A stretch of 23,197 nt of DNA from Phallusia fumigata (GCA_008931825.1 QXVZ01003764.1:1-23197); one strand, 5' to 3'; positions 12,601-21,838 are shown, numbered from the stretch's first letter. Notes: a model not told the origin generated them from the letters alone. Program-made: numbers and translations.

Positions 12601-15600
12601 GCATTGCTAGCCTGCCAAGAATTTCCATTCAACAATGCGCGGGTTAGAAAAAAGTATTTTTACCTGTACATAAAATGCACCTAAAATAAATAAAATACCG
12701 CAATACCCGACAGTTAACAATTTGCGCTAGTCCCAAATCACGAATAAATGTTGCAGTTTAGCTTCTGCAATATCGAGGTTGAATAGACACTGTTTACAGG
12801 GAATGGTAGTTTTTATGTCCGTATACTTGGACACAACTTGTAGTGGAAAAAAGCGATAAGGCACATGATAGCTATAGACGATCTGACTTACTTGGTTTGG
12901 ACCCCAGCACGCAGTGTATCCCCTAATGCAGCATGCATAGGCGACTGCAACCTATGACAAAATATTACCCTTACTGTGAATCCAAAATGTAAATTACTTC
13001 TGTCTGCCGTCATGTGCTGCTTGCGTCATCTAGCGCATGACCTAAAAGTTCATAAAACAAACATGAACTCCAACAGGGTCAGAAGGCGGGCGAGTCGTGG
13101 CAAAGGTTTCGATTCAGTCTACACGAAATATTATGTTTAATTGGTTTATGCGTGACCTGTGGCCAACTACATGATAGGGATACGTCAAAACTTAATGCTT
13201 GTAATGAGTGTTGGTTGGCACAGAGCGAGTACGCTGAGCACAGAGAGGAACTGATGGTTTGGGAAAATTCCGCGAATTGCCCAGAGAGGGGAAGAGCCGG
13301 TCACGCTTACAAAACATCAGACGCCATAAGTCACAAAAAATCGTTTTGACCAAACTTTTTAACGGCTTGTTTCGAAAACGTGCGTGGAGGAGTGTTTGGA
13401 AACGCAATAATGTTATGTTTTTGGAATATGAATTAGTTAAACTCAATAAAATAAACGACAATCAGCATTTGAACATACACGACTTAAATAAGTGTTTTCA
13501 GGGGTGGCGATATGTTACACAACTATCACAATTTGCAAATCGTTACAAAATCCATTTCAAACGTACCGAAAAATGTTAACTGATTCCTTGTGCGTTTTTT
13601 TTAACTATTTTTACGACTTTTTCAAAACTAAAAAACAAGCATCAAAAAGTCAAACCAAATGCGCTTAACAAAGAGCATATGTTTAATATTGACAAGACCA
13701 ATTCACTTTCAAATAGAAAAACCAGTGCATTATTTATTTTCAATTCAAAATGTAAATGTTGTTCTCTACAGATATATTTGCAATGAGGGTTTTGAACTTT
13801 CCGGATCTCGCATGACGATTTGCAAACAAGAAAAAAAGGGAGCAAGCTGGAGTGATGAGAAACCCCAATGCATCAAGAGATCCGTGGAGGTGGATCCAGA
13901 CACCCCCGACGGTAAAAAAACTGACAAACTTTTGATATAAACAATGATACAAAAAAAAACACCTTTTTTGCCAAATATGTAAAAAATGCAACGACAGCAG
14001 GAATTGTTAAAAAGGTAGATTTTTGCTATTTATTAAGAAAACGTTGCGTAAAAGCTAAGAGAATATTGCTGAAATGTAAAATACTTTTCCCTTGGCTGCA
14101 AAAAGCGCAAAGATTCAATAACGCAATCGACAAATGTCACCGAGCAATCAGGTATTTTTTTGCGAATTGCTACGTGTCTTTTTTGTCTGGAACGCAGAAG
14201 GCATATTTTCCTAAAAAACGTGCAACCAACAGTTAACACGTTAAAACGTGTTCGAATTTACGTCATAATAAAACTATATGACGTGACGACGTGCAACTTA
14301 ATGACGTCAAATAACAGACAACATTTAAGACTTGATGACTTTCGCACATTTTTGCACGATGAGAGGAAATCATTACGAAACATTTTTTAAACCCCTGGCG
14401 AGAAAAACGTTGACCGGAAACTTAACATTAATCTTACTTCGCTAAAAGTCTAGAAAATGAATTAATCTGTAACCCCTCGTCAATTTGCACACATACTGCG
14501 TGTTTGGAAATCAAATGCTTGACCAGGTTACGGCATGTAAACTATGTAAACTGCGACGCTGAATTAAAGCAAGAATGGCGTGCTATTTGTTTGGACACTA
14601 TAAGTGTTAAAATTCAAACTTCTAATTTACTACCCTAATACGAAAAAGGTTCAGCAAAATTCTGTGTTTTGTTGAAACAAAACTAAAGTAAATTATTGAA
14701 TCTGCAGATGAACCCTTCAATGGAATGTGCACGCAAGGTAACCTACCCAAGGTGAGCAACAGCACAGTGGTGTGTAACCAGGAGCAAGCGCGAAGTTATG
14801 AACGGGGGACGGTGTGCACATACACTTGCAATGAAGGGACGACCCCTAGCGGACCCATGCGTACCACGTGCAAGGGTGTGAAGGGAAGCTACTATTGGAG
14901 TGAAATCGAGTCGACTTGCCAACGTAAGTGAAATCAAAACAGATTAATTATTTGTATATTTTACCAAATGAAAAAACTTTAAAGGGAATCAAGGATCGTG
15001 ATTATTTTTCCAACACCTGCTTTTACTTGCACTGCATACGTACATAGGTGTCAACGAGTTGGCCCTGAGTTTAAAACGTAGTTCGACACCGAGGGTAACA
15101 AACGCATAATTAGATACATGAAGAGTGTAAACGAATTACAAATTATAGCCCATCAAATCATCTTGCCCTGGTACCTTAAACCACATGCGGTGGTGACACN
15201 AAAAAACTAGCCTTAAACAAATTCTCGAATGTTTAGATTCTGCTCTGCATTCGGCGCTACAAACCGTGCCAGATTATTTTCACAACCTCGAGCCTAGAGT
15301 TGGAGGGTCCGAAGACCAACTTGCATCGGTCCTGGTGTTTACGACAAGAAAGTCAACCGGTTCGGAAAACAACGACCTTATCAAGGCGGCTGCCGACAGT
15401 CTTAGTCGCCACTTCGAGGTAAAAAATAAGCCGTTACAAAAAAATACAAATTTTTTTTGATGCATGCTGTCGTGCTTCCGACACTAAAAAAAGAAACGAA
15501 ACCTGTTTTGTTCCTTTGTAAAAGGTTTAGGCCTAATGAAAGTTTACAGTAATGCACACAGCGTTTGAAACGATTATCTGCGAAGAACACAAAAACCCGA

Positions 15601-15889
15601 ATTGAACATAAAATGCGTGTGTTTTATTTGAATTTTAGTCTATCAGTTATTAACTGTGTTTCTTTATATTCAGATCATGGCGGTTGGCTATGACGACAAG
15701 CAGGGCGACATCGACGCGGTGCTGAACTACGTCGCAGGCGAAGGCTCCTTTGCTAAACTCAGGCGAGGTCGTTGCGTTTCTCTGTGGACCGATGACGTTT
15801 TAGCCTTAATGAAGAAGAGGCTCTGCAGGCAAAGAACCTGCCTTCACAGAAATCACCTTCATGCCAATGGTGTGACGCTGGGAGCTTGA
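6610..15889 (+). CDS. Secreted Ly6-CCP3-VWA protein (broken by an assembly gap)
   Basis: I do not recognise this gene as a named family member. Exons: 6610-6688, 7048-7133, 10062-10169, 10780-10894, 11057-11188, 12264-12390, 13772-13911, 14708-14923, [gap]-15418, 15674-15889; every visible junction keeps frame. Residues 1-26 form a signal peptide (hydrophobic STLIVLAIAMM). Residues 28-127 form a Ly6/uPAR domain: CMVC at 30-33, Cys 42/51, DSC 58, K77xC79, Cys85/102, then CCC 113-115 and ECN 119-121. CCP1 spans 131-186, CCP2 191-249 and CCP3 270-333, each with six Cys and a Trp (W179, W242 and one in CCP3). After the gap come 143 residues of VWA type (LASVLVF, AADSL, IMAVGYDD), ending at TGA 15887. 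No transmembrane segment, GPI tail or protease domain follows. The MIDAS half (DxSxS) is absent, presumably lost in the gap at 15200. CCP3-VWA recalls complement factor B/C2; a role in extracellular recognition, adhesion or complement is inference. Confidence 0.87.
6689..7047 (+). other. Intron 1 of the CCP gene
   Basis: 359 nt, donor GTGAGT, acceptor TTGCAG, phase 1 (Gly27 split). AT-rich; nothing else was seen in it. Confidence 0.85.
7134..10061 (+). other. Intron 2 of the CCP gene (2.9 kb)
   Basis: A phase-0 intron with donor GTACGT and acceptor GTGCAG, splitting the Ly6 domain. It contains the assembly gap at 8484 with a 258-bp divergent duplication (8226-8742) and a G-rich stretch around 8970-9130. 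Open frames at 8537-8947, 9147-9449 and 9765-9962 (minus) have no recognisable domains. The true intron is probably about 260 bp shorter than it appears. Confidence 0.8.
8226..8742. repeat. 258-bp near-duplicate across an assembly join (3.5% divergent)
   Basis: 8226-8483 and 8485-8742 align end to end with no indels and 9 substitutions, separated only by the n at 8484. A tandem repeat whose boundary coincides exactly with an n is the signature of overlapping contig ends left unmerged. The substitutions suggest that the two ends come from different haplotypes of a highly heterozygous diploid. Confidence 0.85.
10170..10779 (+). other. Intron 3 of the CCP gene
   Basis: 610 nt, phase 0, donor GTGATG (weak) and acceptor CTACAG. 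An antisense open frame at 10384-10668 shows no family features. Nothing else was seen. Confidence 0.75.
11189..12263 (+). other. Intron 5 of the CCP gene
   Basis: 1075 nt, phase 1, donor GTAAGT, acceptor TTGCAG. It interrupts CCP1 just after its third canonical cysteine. No RNA gene, repeat or second coding segment was recognised. Confidence 0.8.
12391..13771 (+). other. Intron 6 of the CCP gene
   Basis: 1381 nt, phase 2, donor GTCAGT, acceptor CTACAG. It interrupts CCP2 inside the Arg codon next to the central Cys-x-x-x-Cys. Open frames at 13152-13349 and 13259-13579 look like chance. Nothing else was recognised. Confidence 0.8.
13912..14707 (+). other. Intron 7 of the CCP gene, with a CRE-like cluster
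   Basis: 796 nt, phase 1, between CCP2 and CCP3, donor GTAAAA, acceptor CTGCAG. It holds a compact group of palindromic CRE-like and CACGTT motifs at 14235-14309, described separately. Confidence 0.8.
14235..14309. promoter_or_regulatory. Cluster of CRE-like sites and a palindrome in intron 7
   Basis: Within 75 bp there are a near-perfect palindrome AACACGTT-aa-AACGTGTT (14235-14252), TTACGTCATAA (14258-14268), TGACGTGACGACGTG (about 14279-14293) and a full consensus CRE, TGACGTCA (14302-14309). Such density suggests a CREB/ATF/bZIP-bound element. Function is not shown by the sequence. Confidence 0.35.
15200..15200. other. Assembly gap removing the VWA N-terminal half
   Basis: A single n between the CCP3 exon (ends 14923, phase 1) and the next open coding segment. 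The frame is open from 15203 immediately after the n with no acceptor in frame, so the exon start lies inside the gap. The missing part should contain the VWA beta-1 strand with the metal-binding DxSxS motif. No flanking duplication was found. Confidence 0.75.
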
Positions 15890-16170
15890 GGCAAAGGTTA
15901 TGATGTAAAAAAAGGAGTCACTGTACCTAATCGAAGTTGCGCCACGCCAAGACGATGAGCATTGCGCGGGACGCGTATCATTGGCAGGATAGGACATTGT
16001 GCACTTTGCGCGCTCTTTGCACATACTGTACTTGCAATGTGAAATTTGTACTTTCATTAAATCCTGCACATACTTACTTGATCTTTTTAATACTTTATCG
16101 TTGTTTTGTGTTTTTAATTCAAAAAGTTAGGAGAACCTTTACAGCAATTTAAAGGTCAAACGTCGAAGGA

Positions 16171-16176
16171 AATAAA
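16171..16176 (+). terminator. Candidate poly(A) signal of the CCP gene
   Basis: AATAAA 282 nt after the stop codon at 15887-15889. An ATTAAA at 16056-16061 and another AATAAA at 16296-16301 are alternatives. Which is used cannot be told from the sequence. Confidence 0.45.
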
Positions 16177-17748
16177 AGTAATTGTGTGTTACATTTTTAT
16201 CCAAATAGCTACTGACTCATTCAGTACATCAAATGTAACATCACTAAAATTGCAATTGGGGCATTAGCTCTGATTAAAAAAAAACATTTTTTTTAAATAA
16301 AGGAAAACTTGTTTAGAATGGGTTCCAGTTCTCAACAACTTTAAAATTGTTAGTCTTGTTATTATTTTTGTGTTTGTGAATAATAGTACATTATGTTTGT
16401 GCAATAAACCTACATGGAAAATATATTTCTTTTGCATTTTGTTTCAAAAGCAAAACATCATAGTAAATTACTGTCCAATAGACAAATGTAAAATACAAAA
16501 AGGCAACAAGGATAATTTTACAGTTTTCAAAGGTGTTACGAAGTTTAAAAGGTTCCATAGAAGACATGCTTTTAGTGAGAGCACAGTTTTTATTAGGACA
16601 AATGTATTTGATCAGGGCTGCCGACCCGCAGCCATTGAGGTTGTTTTTAGAGGACAACGAGCAGACTTTTAAACTTTTCGATATTTTTTAAAAACTCAAA
16701 TAAATTTCGCATCAAAATATATGCCAGTTGTTTCTTTCATAAGCCTACTAATCAAAAATGTTCATACGAAACACTTTCAAAATTGAAGAATATTTCAATT
16801 TTGATATAAATGCATGCCATTTTGCAACACTGCATTGACTCATTATTACCAAGGTTTCATGATGTCACAAACTCACAATGATACCATTGTAAATAAACTT
16901 ATTTTGGTATTTGACTCTTAAAAAAATGTTTGTGGCTTATGATAACTTTCTTCTAATAAAAGTAGCCTAAAACCTAAAAGACTTGGCAGGCCTGTTTTAG
17001 GGTTCCTCAATTTCTCGATTTCTTTTTTCTTTCCCAAGAAATGAGAAATTTAAATTTAATTTTTGAGAATCACAAAATTCGTGTTAATAATTTTAAACCA
17101 ACAATTTTAGATGTGTTTTCAGCTACTGGCCCTCAACTATCGCTGTGAAAACCTCAAACAGATGTCGCACCTAGAAAACTCACTTTTGACTTTGTTAATT
17201 ATTCAATATGGGAGGGCAAATTAAGCCATGGAATTGCGTATTATCTAAACACAGAAAAACAGTTGGCAACAAAAATGACCAAAACTACGAAACAATGATA
17301 GTGAACACAACAAATTGAAATCGCCAATTAGGCTACAAATATTGTTTTTTGAAAGTTTGAAATTATGTGTTATATTTATAACATTTAAGCTTTAGCAAGT
17401 GGTATATTTTCTTGGGGATATACGTTTTTTTCTCAAGGATCGAGACCAAAATTTGACAAGAAATCTAAAGAATATCTCAACGAGGAATTTCCAAAGGGAC
17501 TTCTAGCCAGTATTTGATGTTGGGTTTAAAAGTGGTAAGTTAAACCACCTACAAGTTGTGTACATGGTGAATAAGTAATAGCATCTTATGTTTTTAAACA
17601 CAAAATAACAACACTGATGTACATATACTTCAAATAAATTAACCATAATAATGTCACTAAAGATTTCTGAAGACATTTTTAAAAAAAATCAAGTGAGATG
17701 GTGAACAACTTTAACTGTGTTGCATATGTTTTGTTTAAATTGGACCTA
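16177..17748. other. Intergenic, AT-rich
   Basis: About 1.6 kb of AT-rich sequence with no recognised gene. Notable items are a bulged hairpin at 17009-17050 (AATTTCTC/GAGAAATT arms), a hAT-like terminus CAGGGCTGCC near 16614 without a convincing partner, and a short open segment at 17438-17517, preceded by a pyrimidine tract and AG, that could encode 26 residues and a stop. Confidence 0.55.
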
Positions 17749-18713
17749 TTTATAACCCAGATTGGAAAGTTTTATTTTTGCGCGGAGGATTTATGTTAAA
17801 AATTTTTTTTTGCGCGGATTTACACCCAAAAAAATGTTTTTTGCGCGGATTCCCGCGGACTAACGGTTTGTCCTGATCGCTACTGCAGAAAACGGAAAAA
17901 ACTGGCAGTGGCAATGCACTTATTTGATGCAATTCGGTGTTAGTCAGTTACGCTTCAATACACACGAAACTGTAAGTAATAGAACAGTGCTCCGCAACCA
18001 ATTTCACTCACTTCGGCGGCAGACCCTAACCTGCGTTTTACGCCAGGTAAGCCTTCAAATCATTATAATTTCTTTATTTTTTGAATTGAATAATATGTTT
18101 GCAACCAAATGCAGTTTAATTTAATGCGCGAAAGGTACTTGTGTACCAAAAGTTGGGAACACTGCATCCTCTTGAAGGACCTCTTGATTTATAAAATGTT
18201 TTTGGAAACATTAAACAACGTGCAGTCATGCGTAACAATTTTACATTTTTCTGTGTTTTCGATTTCACCGAAGTGACATTTGCGTAGCCCTTAAAGTTGT
18301 ATTAGTAGTTGTTGGTGGAAGATTTTTTCGCGGATTTGTATTAAAATCACCGAAAGTGGATTGTAGGGTCAAAACNAATAATATGTTTGCAACCAAATGC
18401 AGTTTAATTTAATGCGCGAAAGGTACTTGTGTACCAAAAGTTGGGAACACTGCATCCTCTTGAAGGACCTCTTGATTTATAAAATGTTTTTGGAAACATT
18501 AAACAACGTGCAGTCATGCGTAACAATTTTACATTTTTCTGTGTTTTCGATTTCACCGAAGTGACATTTGCGTAGCCCTTAAAGTTGTATTAGTAGTTGT
18601 TGGTGGAAGATTTTTTCGCGGATTTGTATTAAAATCACCGAAAGTGGATTGTAGGGTCAAAACCAAATATTGCGCGGAGGATTTAGGTCATTCTTTCCAA
18701 TCTGGTTTATAAC
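17749..18713. mobile_element. Non-autonomous hAT-like DNA transposon with 8-bp TSD
   Basis: The element occupies 17757-18705. Perfect 13-bp terminal inverted repeats CCAGATTGGAAAG (17757-17769) and its complement (18693-18705) are flanked by identical 8-bp direct repeats TTTATAAC (17749-17756 and 18706-18713). An 8-bp target duplication with TIRs beginning near CAG is characteristic of the hAT superfamily. Subterminal direct copies of TGCGCGGAGGATTTA occur at 17779-17793 and 18671-18685, with variants at 17811 and 17842, as expected for transposase-binding repeats. No transposase frame is present, so the element is MITE-like. Its apparent 949 bp includes a 287-bp duplication from an assembly join, so the real size is about 660 bp. 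Matching TSDs and TIRs suggest a fairly recent insertion. Confidence 0.82.
18089..18663. repeat. 287-bp exact duplicate across an assembly join
   Basis: 18089-18375 and 18377-18663 are identical over 287 bp and separated only by the n at 18376. This is best read as two contigs that share their ends and were abutted with a placeholder n rather than merged. It lies inside the hAT-like element and inflates its length. Confidence 0.9.
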
Positions 18714-19509
18714 TGTCCTACACCCAGAAGCAGAATTTTATCCCATTTTTTGACAATAAACACACTTTCTACCATGACTGTAAATTTGAACTCAATTATT
18801 AAAAGTAAAACTTTCTGAATACTGTGTTTGTCTATGGCACATACCTCATCTTTCCATGCATGGTTGTGTTTGGAGAGCAATACCGAAAAAGAACGCAAAC
18901 ATTGCTTGCAGATAATCCAAGACAGCTTCGACAGACCATGTCAGCGCCAATTTTACATTCATCTGGAATGGCAAATGACTTGCCAATCGTTTAAAATCGA
19001 CTTTACCATGCAGCCGACAACAGTTCAAACTTTAGAAAGAAACGGAGAATATAAAACACGGCGCGCCAAAACTTTACATTGTTTTCACAATTGTTCATGC
19101 AAATAATTGATTCATATCTTCATGATTTTTTATGTTGGTAAAAAAGAAAACAAATTATCCAGAAAAAATAAGTGGTTAATTAAAGGCGTACAATCAAACA
19201 GATTAATATTATTTGACAATCAATTGTTTAATTTATGAAATCGATTTCGGCAACATCTTACCAGTGTAGGTTATTTCCCCAGAAAGAGCAGCAAGACAAA
19301 ATTGTCAGGTGCAAAACCTTTTCTCACAAACAAAACGGTTGTTTTAAGGTCATGTTGCCTTAATAGGATAAAAATTGTGAGTATGGGTCTGTAGACCTAA
19401 AGTCAATCTCAGTCTTAAAATAAATAGGCGGTAGCATATTTATTACACACTGATACTGTTCCAATTATTTTAATGGTTGTTTTCTGAAAACTTTTGTTAA
19501 ATTGTGCAG
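18714..19509. other. Intergenic region upstream of NUP37
   Basis: About 800 bp of AT-rich DNA ending in TTGTGCAG directly before the NUP37 leader. A frame at 18834-19106 (ATG to TAA, 90 codons, rich in His and Cys) has no recognisable domain and no good splice context. No TATA box or clear promoter was seen, which is compatible with a trans-spliced or TATA-less NUP37 transcript. Confidence 0.5.
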
Positions 19510-19518
19510 TGGTTACAA

Positions 19519-21838
19519 ATGGACATGAATTCTGAGGTAACCAAAACTTCCATACCTGCAAATGCTGGCATTAGAGCCATTGAGTTTTGCCCATATGATG
19601 CTGCATCAAATTTACTTGCTTTAGCAACTGAAAATGACCTTACTATAAAATCGGTGGAGTTTTCAATGGAAATAAGAGACCAGCGACATCATTTTGTGGC
19701 ACATGTATCAGATGTTTATTCATTTACAATGCAACATTATGGTACGTTAGTTGTGTTAATTTGCAAGAACTCTAATTGTTTAAAGCACTTTTGCTGTTCA
19801 GTGTTGTATACATAACAATAAAACAATTCACAATGTGTAAAGGTATTTCATGCTTATCATGGTCAGCATCAAGTAACATGAAGTANGCTGTTCAGTGTTG
19901 TATACATAACAATAAAACAATTCACAATGTGTAAAGGTATTTCATGCTTATCATGGTCAGCATCAAGTAACATGAAGTATCTGCCAAGAATTGCGAAACT
20001 TGCATTTGGAGCAGAAAATGGGAGAGTCTGCATTTTGTCAACTGACTTCAGAGAAGACACAAACACCACTGTAAATGCTATATTAGGGTTAAACAATATA
20101 AAACAGTTTTATATATAGTAGGCTTTGTTTTGCCATGTAATTTTCTGTGTACATAAAACAATCAGAAATTTTCACAGTACAATTATATTTGAGGCACAGT
20201 ACAATTATATTCAATTTTTTGCTTCAGCTGATATACTTTTGCCATGAGTCAATAGTATTGAGCTTGGTTATAAAATATATGCTGTAATCTACTGTTACCT
20301 GTTTGTAGCACAAAACTAGACAAATCATGTTTTTATTACTCTCAAAACAACTCAGAAACTCTGTGCTGTACAGTTATAAATCTGTGTTTTACATGTGTAA
20401 TACAGTTTTTATGATATTCAAGGACAGTATATTAATCCTATTAAAACATATTATTTTTAGACACTGACTGGACATCAAAAAAGTGTGAATGCTGTTGCTT
20501 TTAACCCAGGCCCTAGTGTTGATATCCTTGCCTCATGCAGTGATGACCACACCTGTCGGTTGTGGGACACAGTCACAGGTGATGTGATAACAATACTGCC
20601 TTTGCAATATGCTGGAGTTGACCTCACCTGGCATGCCATTGATTCAGGTATTCACCCTTTTTCTGCAGATTTTTTGTGCACTGTAATTCTTTTTGTCATT
20701 AAAAACAGTTTTTTAAATAGTTTAGCAATTACGACTAATTATGGGTCCCCTTTTTTGAAGGGGGCTTATATAACCCTTTTGAAACTATCAGTGGTTCCTC
20801 TGATAATAGGCATACTGTATATTAGCTATGTCTACTAGCTTTTTATTCATTTTACATGAGAGACTGATGTTGCCCATATGGCTGCAATATCTTTCAACAA
20901 AAACTGTTGACTAATTTAAAAAACTGTGCTTTACCATTCTATTTCTATTTCTAGACAAACTAATGGTTGCTGAGCTATCAGGGACAATTCGCTTTTACAA
21001 TTGTCAAAGTACCGATGTCGATTTCAAGATACAGCCAATCTCAGTGCTGGAATGTGACAAAGGAACTTTGGTATCAGCTGACTGGTGCCAGGTCAACCCA
21101 CAAAAAGTTGGGGCTTGTGTTGGCAATGAATGGGTAGTCTGGGACATGTCCAAATATGGGTGAGAATTTTTCATGTGTGCTAAGTACTATGGACATTTAG
21201 TATGTTCTGTTTGTTACGTGTGAATAAAATAAAATTAGAAAAAAGTATTTATTTAACGAATACCATTACCAAATATTTTTCACACTTTTTGGATTTTCTT
21301 TAAATACAGATGGTACATTCTTTGATATCATTGCTTCATTGCCGTGAGTTTTGTTGCTAAATATTTTCTATGATGCAATTTCGTAGATTACCTGAGGAAA
21401 GCAAGCAATGCCACTCTGGTGGTTCAACAAACTTTCGGTGGTCACGGCACCATGAAGATGTTTTCCTTACAAAAGGACGACCTAAGCACACTGTCAAAGT
21501 ACATCGCTTGGACCACAGAGAGGTACAACCAAAATTTCTTTAATTGGCACATGAAATAGTTTCATACTTTAAAACTATGCATGAAAAGTAAAAGTTTAGA
21601 AATGGTGTATCCAGTTTCACCCAAACTTTTTGGACAAGCAAGCATTTTTTGAAGTTAATAACATTTTTGGACATTTTACCATTTTTACACAAAATCAACT
21701 ATTGTTTTTTAGATTATGCATCATGAAGTAAAGAACATTGGATCTGGTGTAAGCTGGCACAGTAAACTTCCACTCTTTGCCATCGCTGGAAACAAATGCA
21801 TTGAATTTGTAGATTTAACATCTGTCAGTGCTGCATGA
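19519..21838 (+). CDS. NUP37: Nucleoporin Nup37 (WD40 subunit of the Y complex)
   Basis: Nup37 is a beta-propeller subunit of the Nup107-160 (Y) complex of the nuclear pore, also found at kinetochores. Coding exons are 19519-19741, 19937-20070, 20461-20647, 20955-21159, 21387-21522 and 21713-21838 (TGA 21836). They give 336 residues, close to human NUP37 (326). Diagnostic matches include SDDHTCRLWD after LTGH, KLMVAELSGTIRFYN, VGNEWVVWD, FRWS and the C-terminal SGVSWHSKLPL. These align in order with the human protein. All introns are GT-AG with compatible phases. The start ATG at 19519 is the first in frame after the acceptor at 19508-19509; ATG 19525 is a possible alternative. An assembly join at 19886 repeats the first 43 nt of the second exon upstream, at 19843-19885, and should be discounted. 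The gene is otherwise intact and certain. Confidence 0.95.
19793..19979. repeat. 93-bp exact duplicate across an assembly join, within NUP37
   Basis: 19793-19885 and 19887-19979 are identical and separated only by the n at 19886. Each copy includes the end of NUP37 intron 1 and the first 43 nt of exon 2. The downstream copy continues into the complete exon, so the upstream copy is an unmerged contig end, not a real duplicated exon. Confidence 0.9.
20071..20460 (+). other. NUP37 intron 2
   Basis: 390 nt, phase 0, donor GTAAAT, acceptor TTTTTAG. A short internal direct repeat, CACAGTACAATTATATT, occurs twice around 20175-20211. Nothing else was seen. Confidence 0.85.
20648..20954 (+). other. 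NUP37 intron 3 with two hairpins
   Basis: 307 nt, phase 1, donor GTATTC, acceptor TTTCTAG. Two adjacent perfect 6-bp inverted repeats lie in it: CCCCTT/AAGGGG (20747-20763) and TATCAG/CTGATA (20786-20805). They could be remnants of a small palindromic repeat. No coding content. Confidence 0.8.

Larger units (their letters stand above)
11057..14923 (+). other. Three six-cysteine CCP (sushi) domains
   Basis: CCP1 is split between exons 11057-11188 and 12264-12390; CCP2 between 12264-12390 and 13772-13911; CCP3 sits in one exon, 14708-14923. Each shows C...G.(F/V)xC...(S/T)(V/I)C..xC.(E/W)G...G.....C.....W......C. The additional Cys pair beyond the four canonical sushi cysteines is the arrangement seen in selectin-type CCPs. 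Sequons occur in CCP2 (N208-N-S) and CCP3 (NST). CCPs typically bind complement proteins, glycans or other cell-surface proteins. Confidence 0.88.

Noticed and set aside
15049-15093. A possible small exon after an ATAG acceptor between CCP3 and the gap
   Set aside because: The short in-frame stretch has no VWA features and lacks a convincing donor.
6610-15889. Identification of the CCP gene as complement factor B or C2
   Set aside because: The CCP-VWA order is similar, but no serine protease domain follows the VWA within 3.6 kb, the CCPs have six cysteines, and a Ly6 domain precedes them.
6610-15889. Identification of the CCP gene as the polymorphic ascidian complement-receptor-like vCRL1
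   Set aside because: That protein is a CCP receptor; here there is no transmembrane segment and there are Ly6 and VWA domains. Sequence alone gives no support for the name.
16614-16995. A second possible hAT-like element (CAGGGCTGCC at 16614, partner-like GGCAGGCCTG at about 16986)
   Set aside because: The inverted repeats are imperfect and the flanking 8-mers do not match, so no target duplication supports it.
18089-18663. Real tandem repeats at the three n-centred duplications
   Set aside because: In all three cases the n is exactly at the copy boundary, which is expected from unmerged contig ends and unlikely for biological repeats.
18834-19106. A 90-codon His/Cys-rich frame between the transposon and NUP37
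   Set aside because: No recognisable domain, no splice or promoter context, and no neighbour link; kept only as intergenic sequence.
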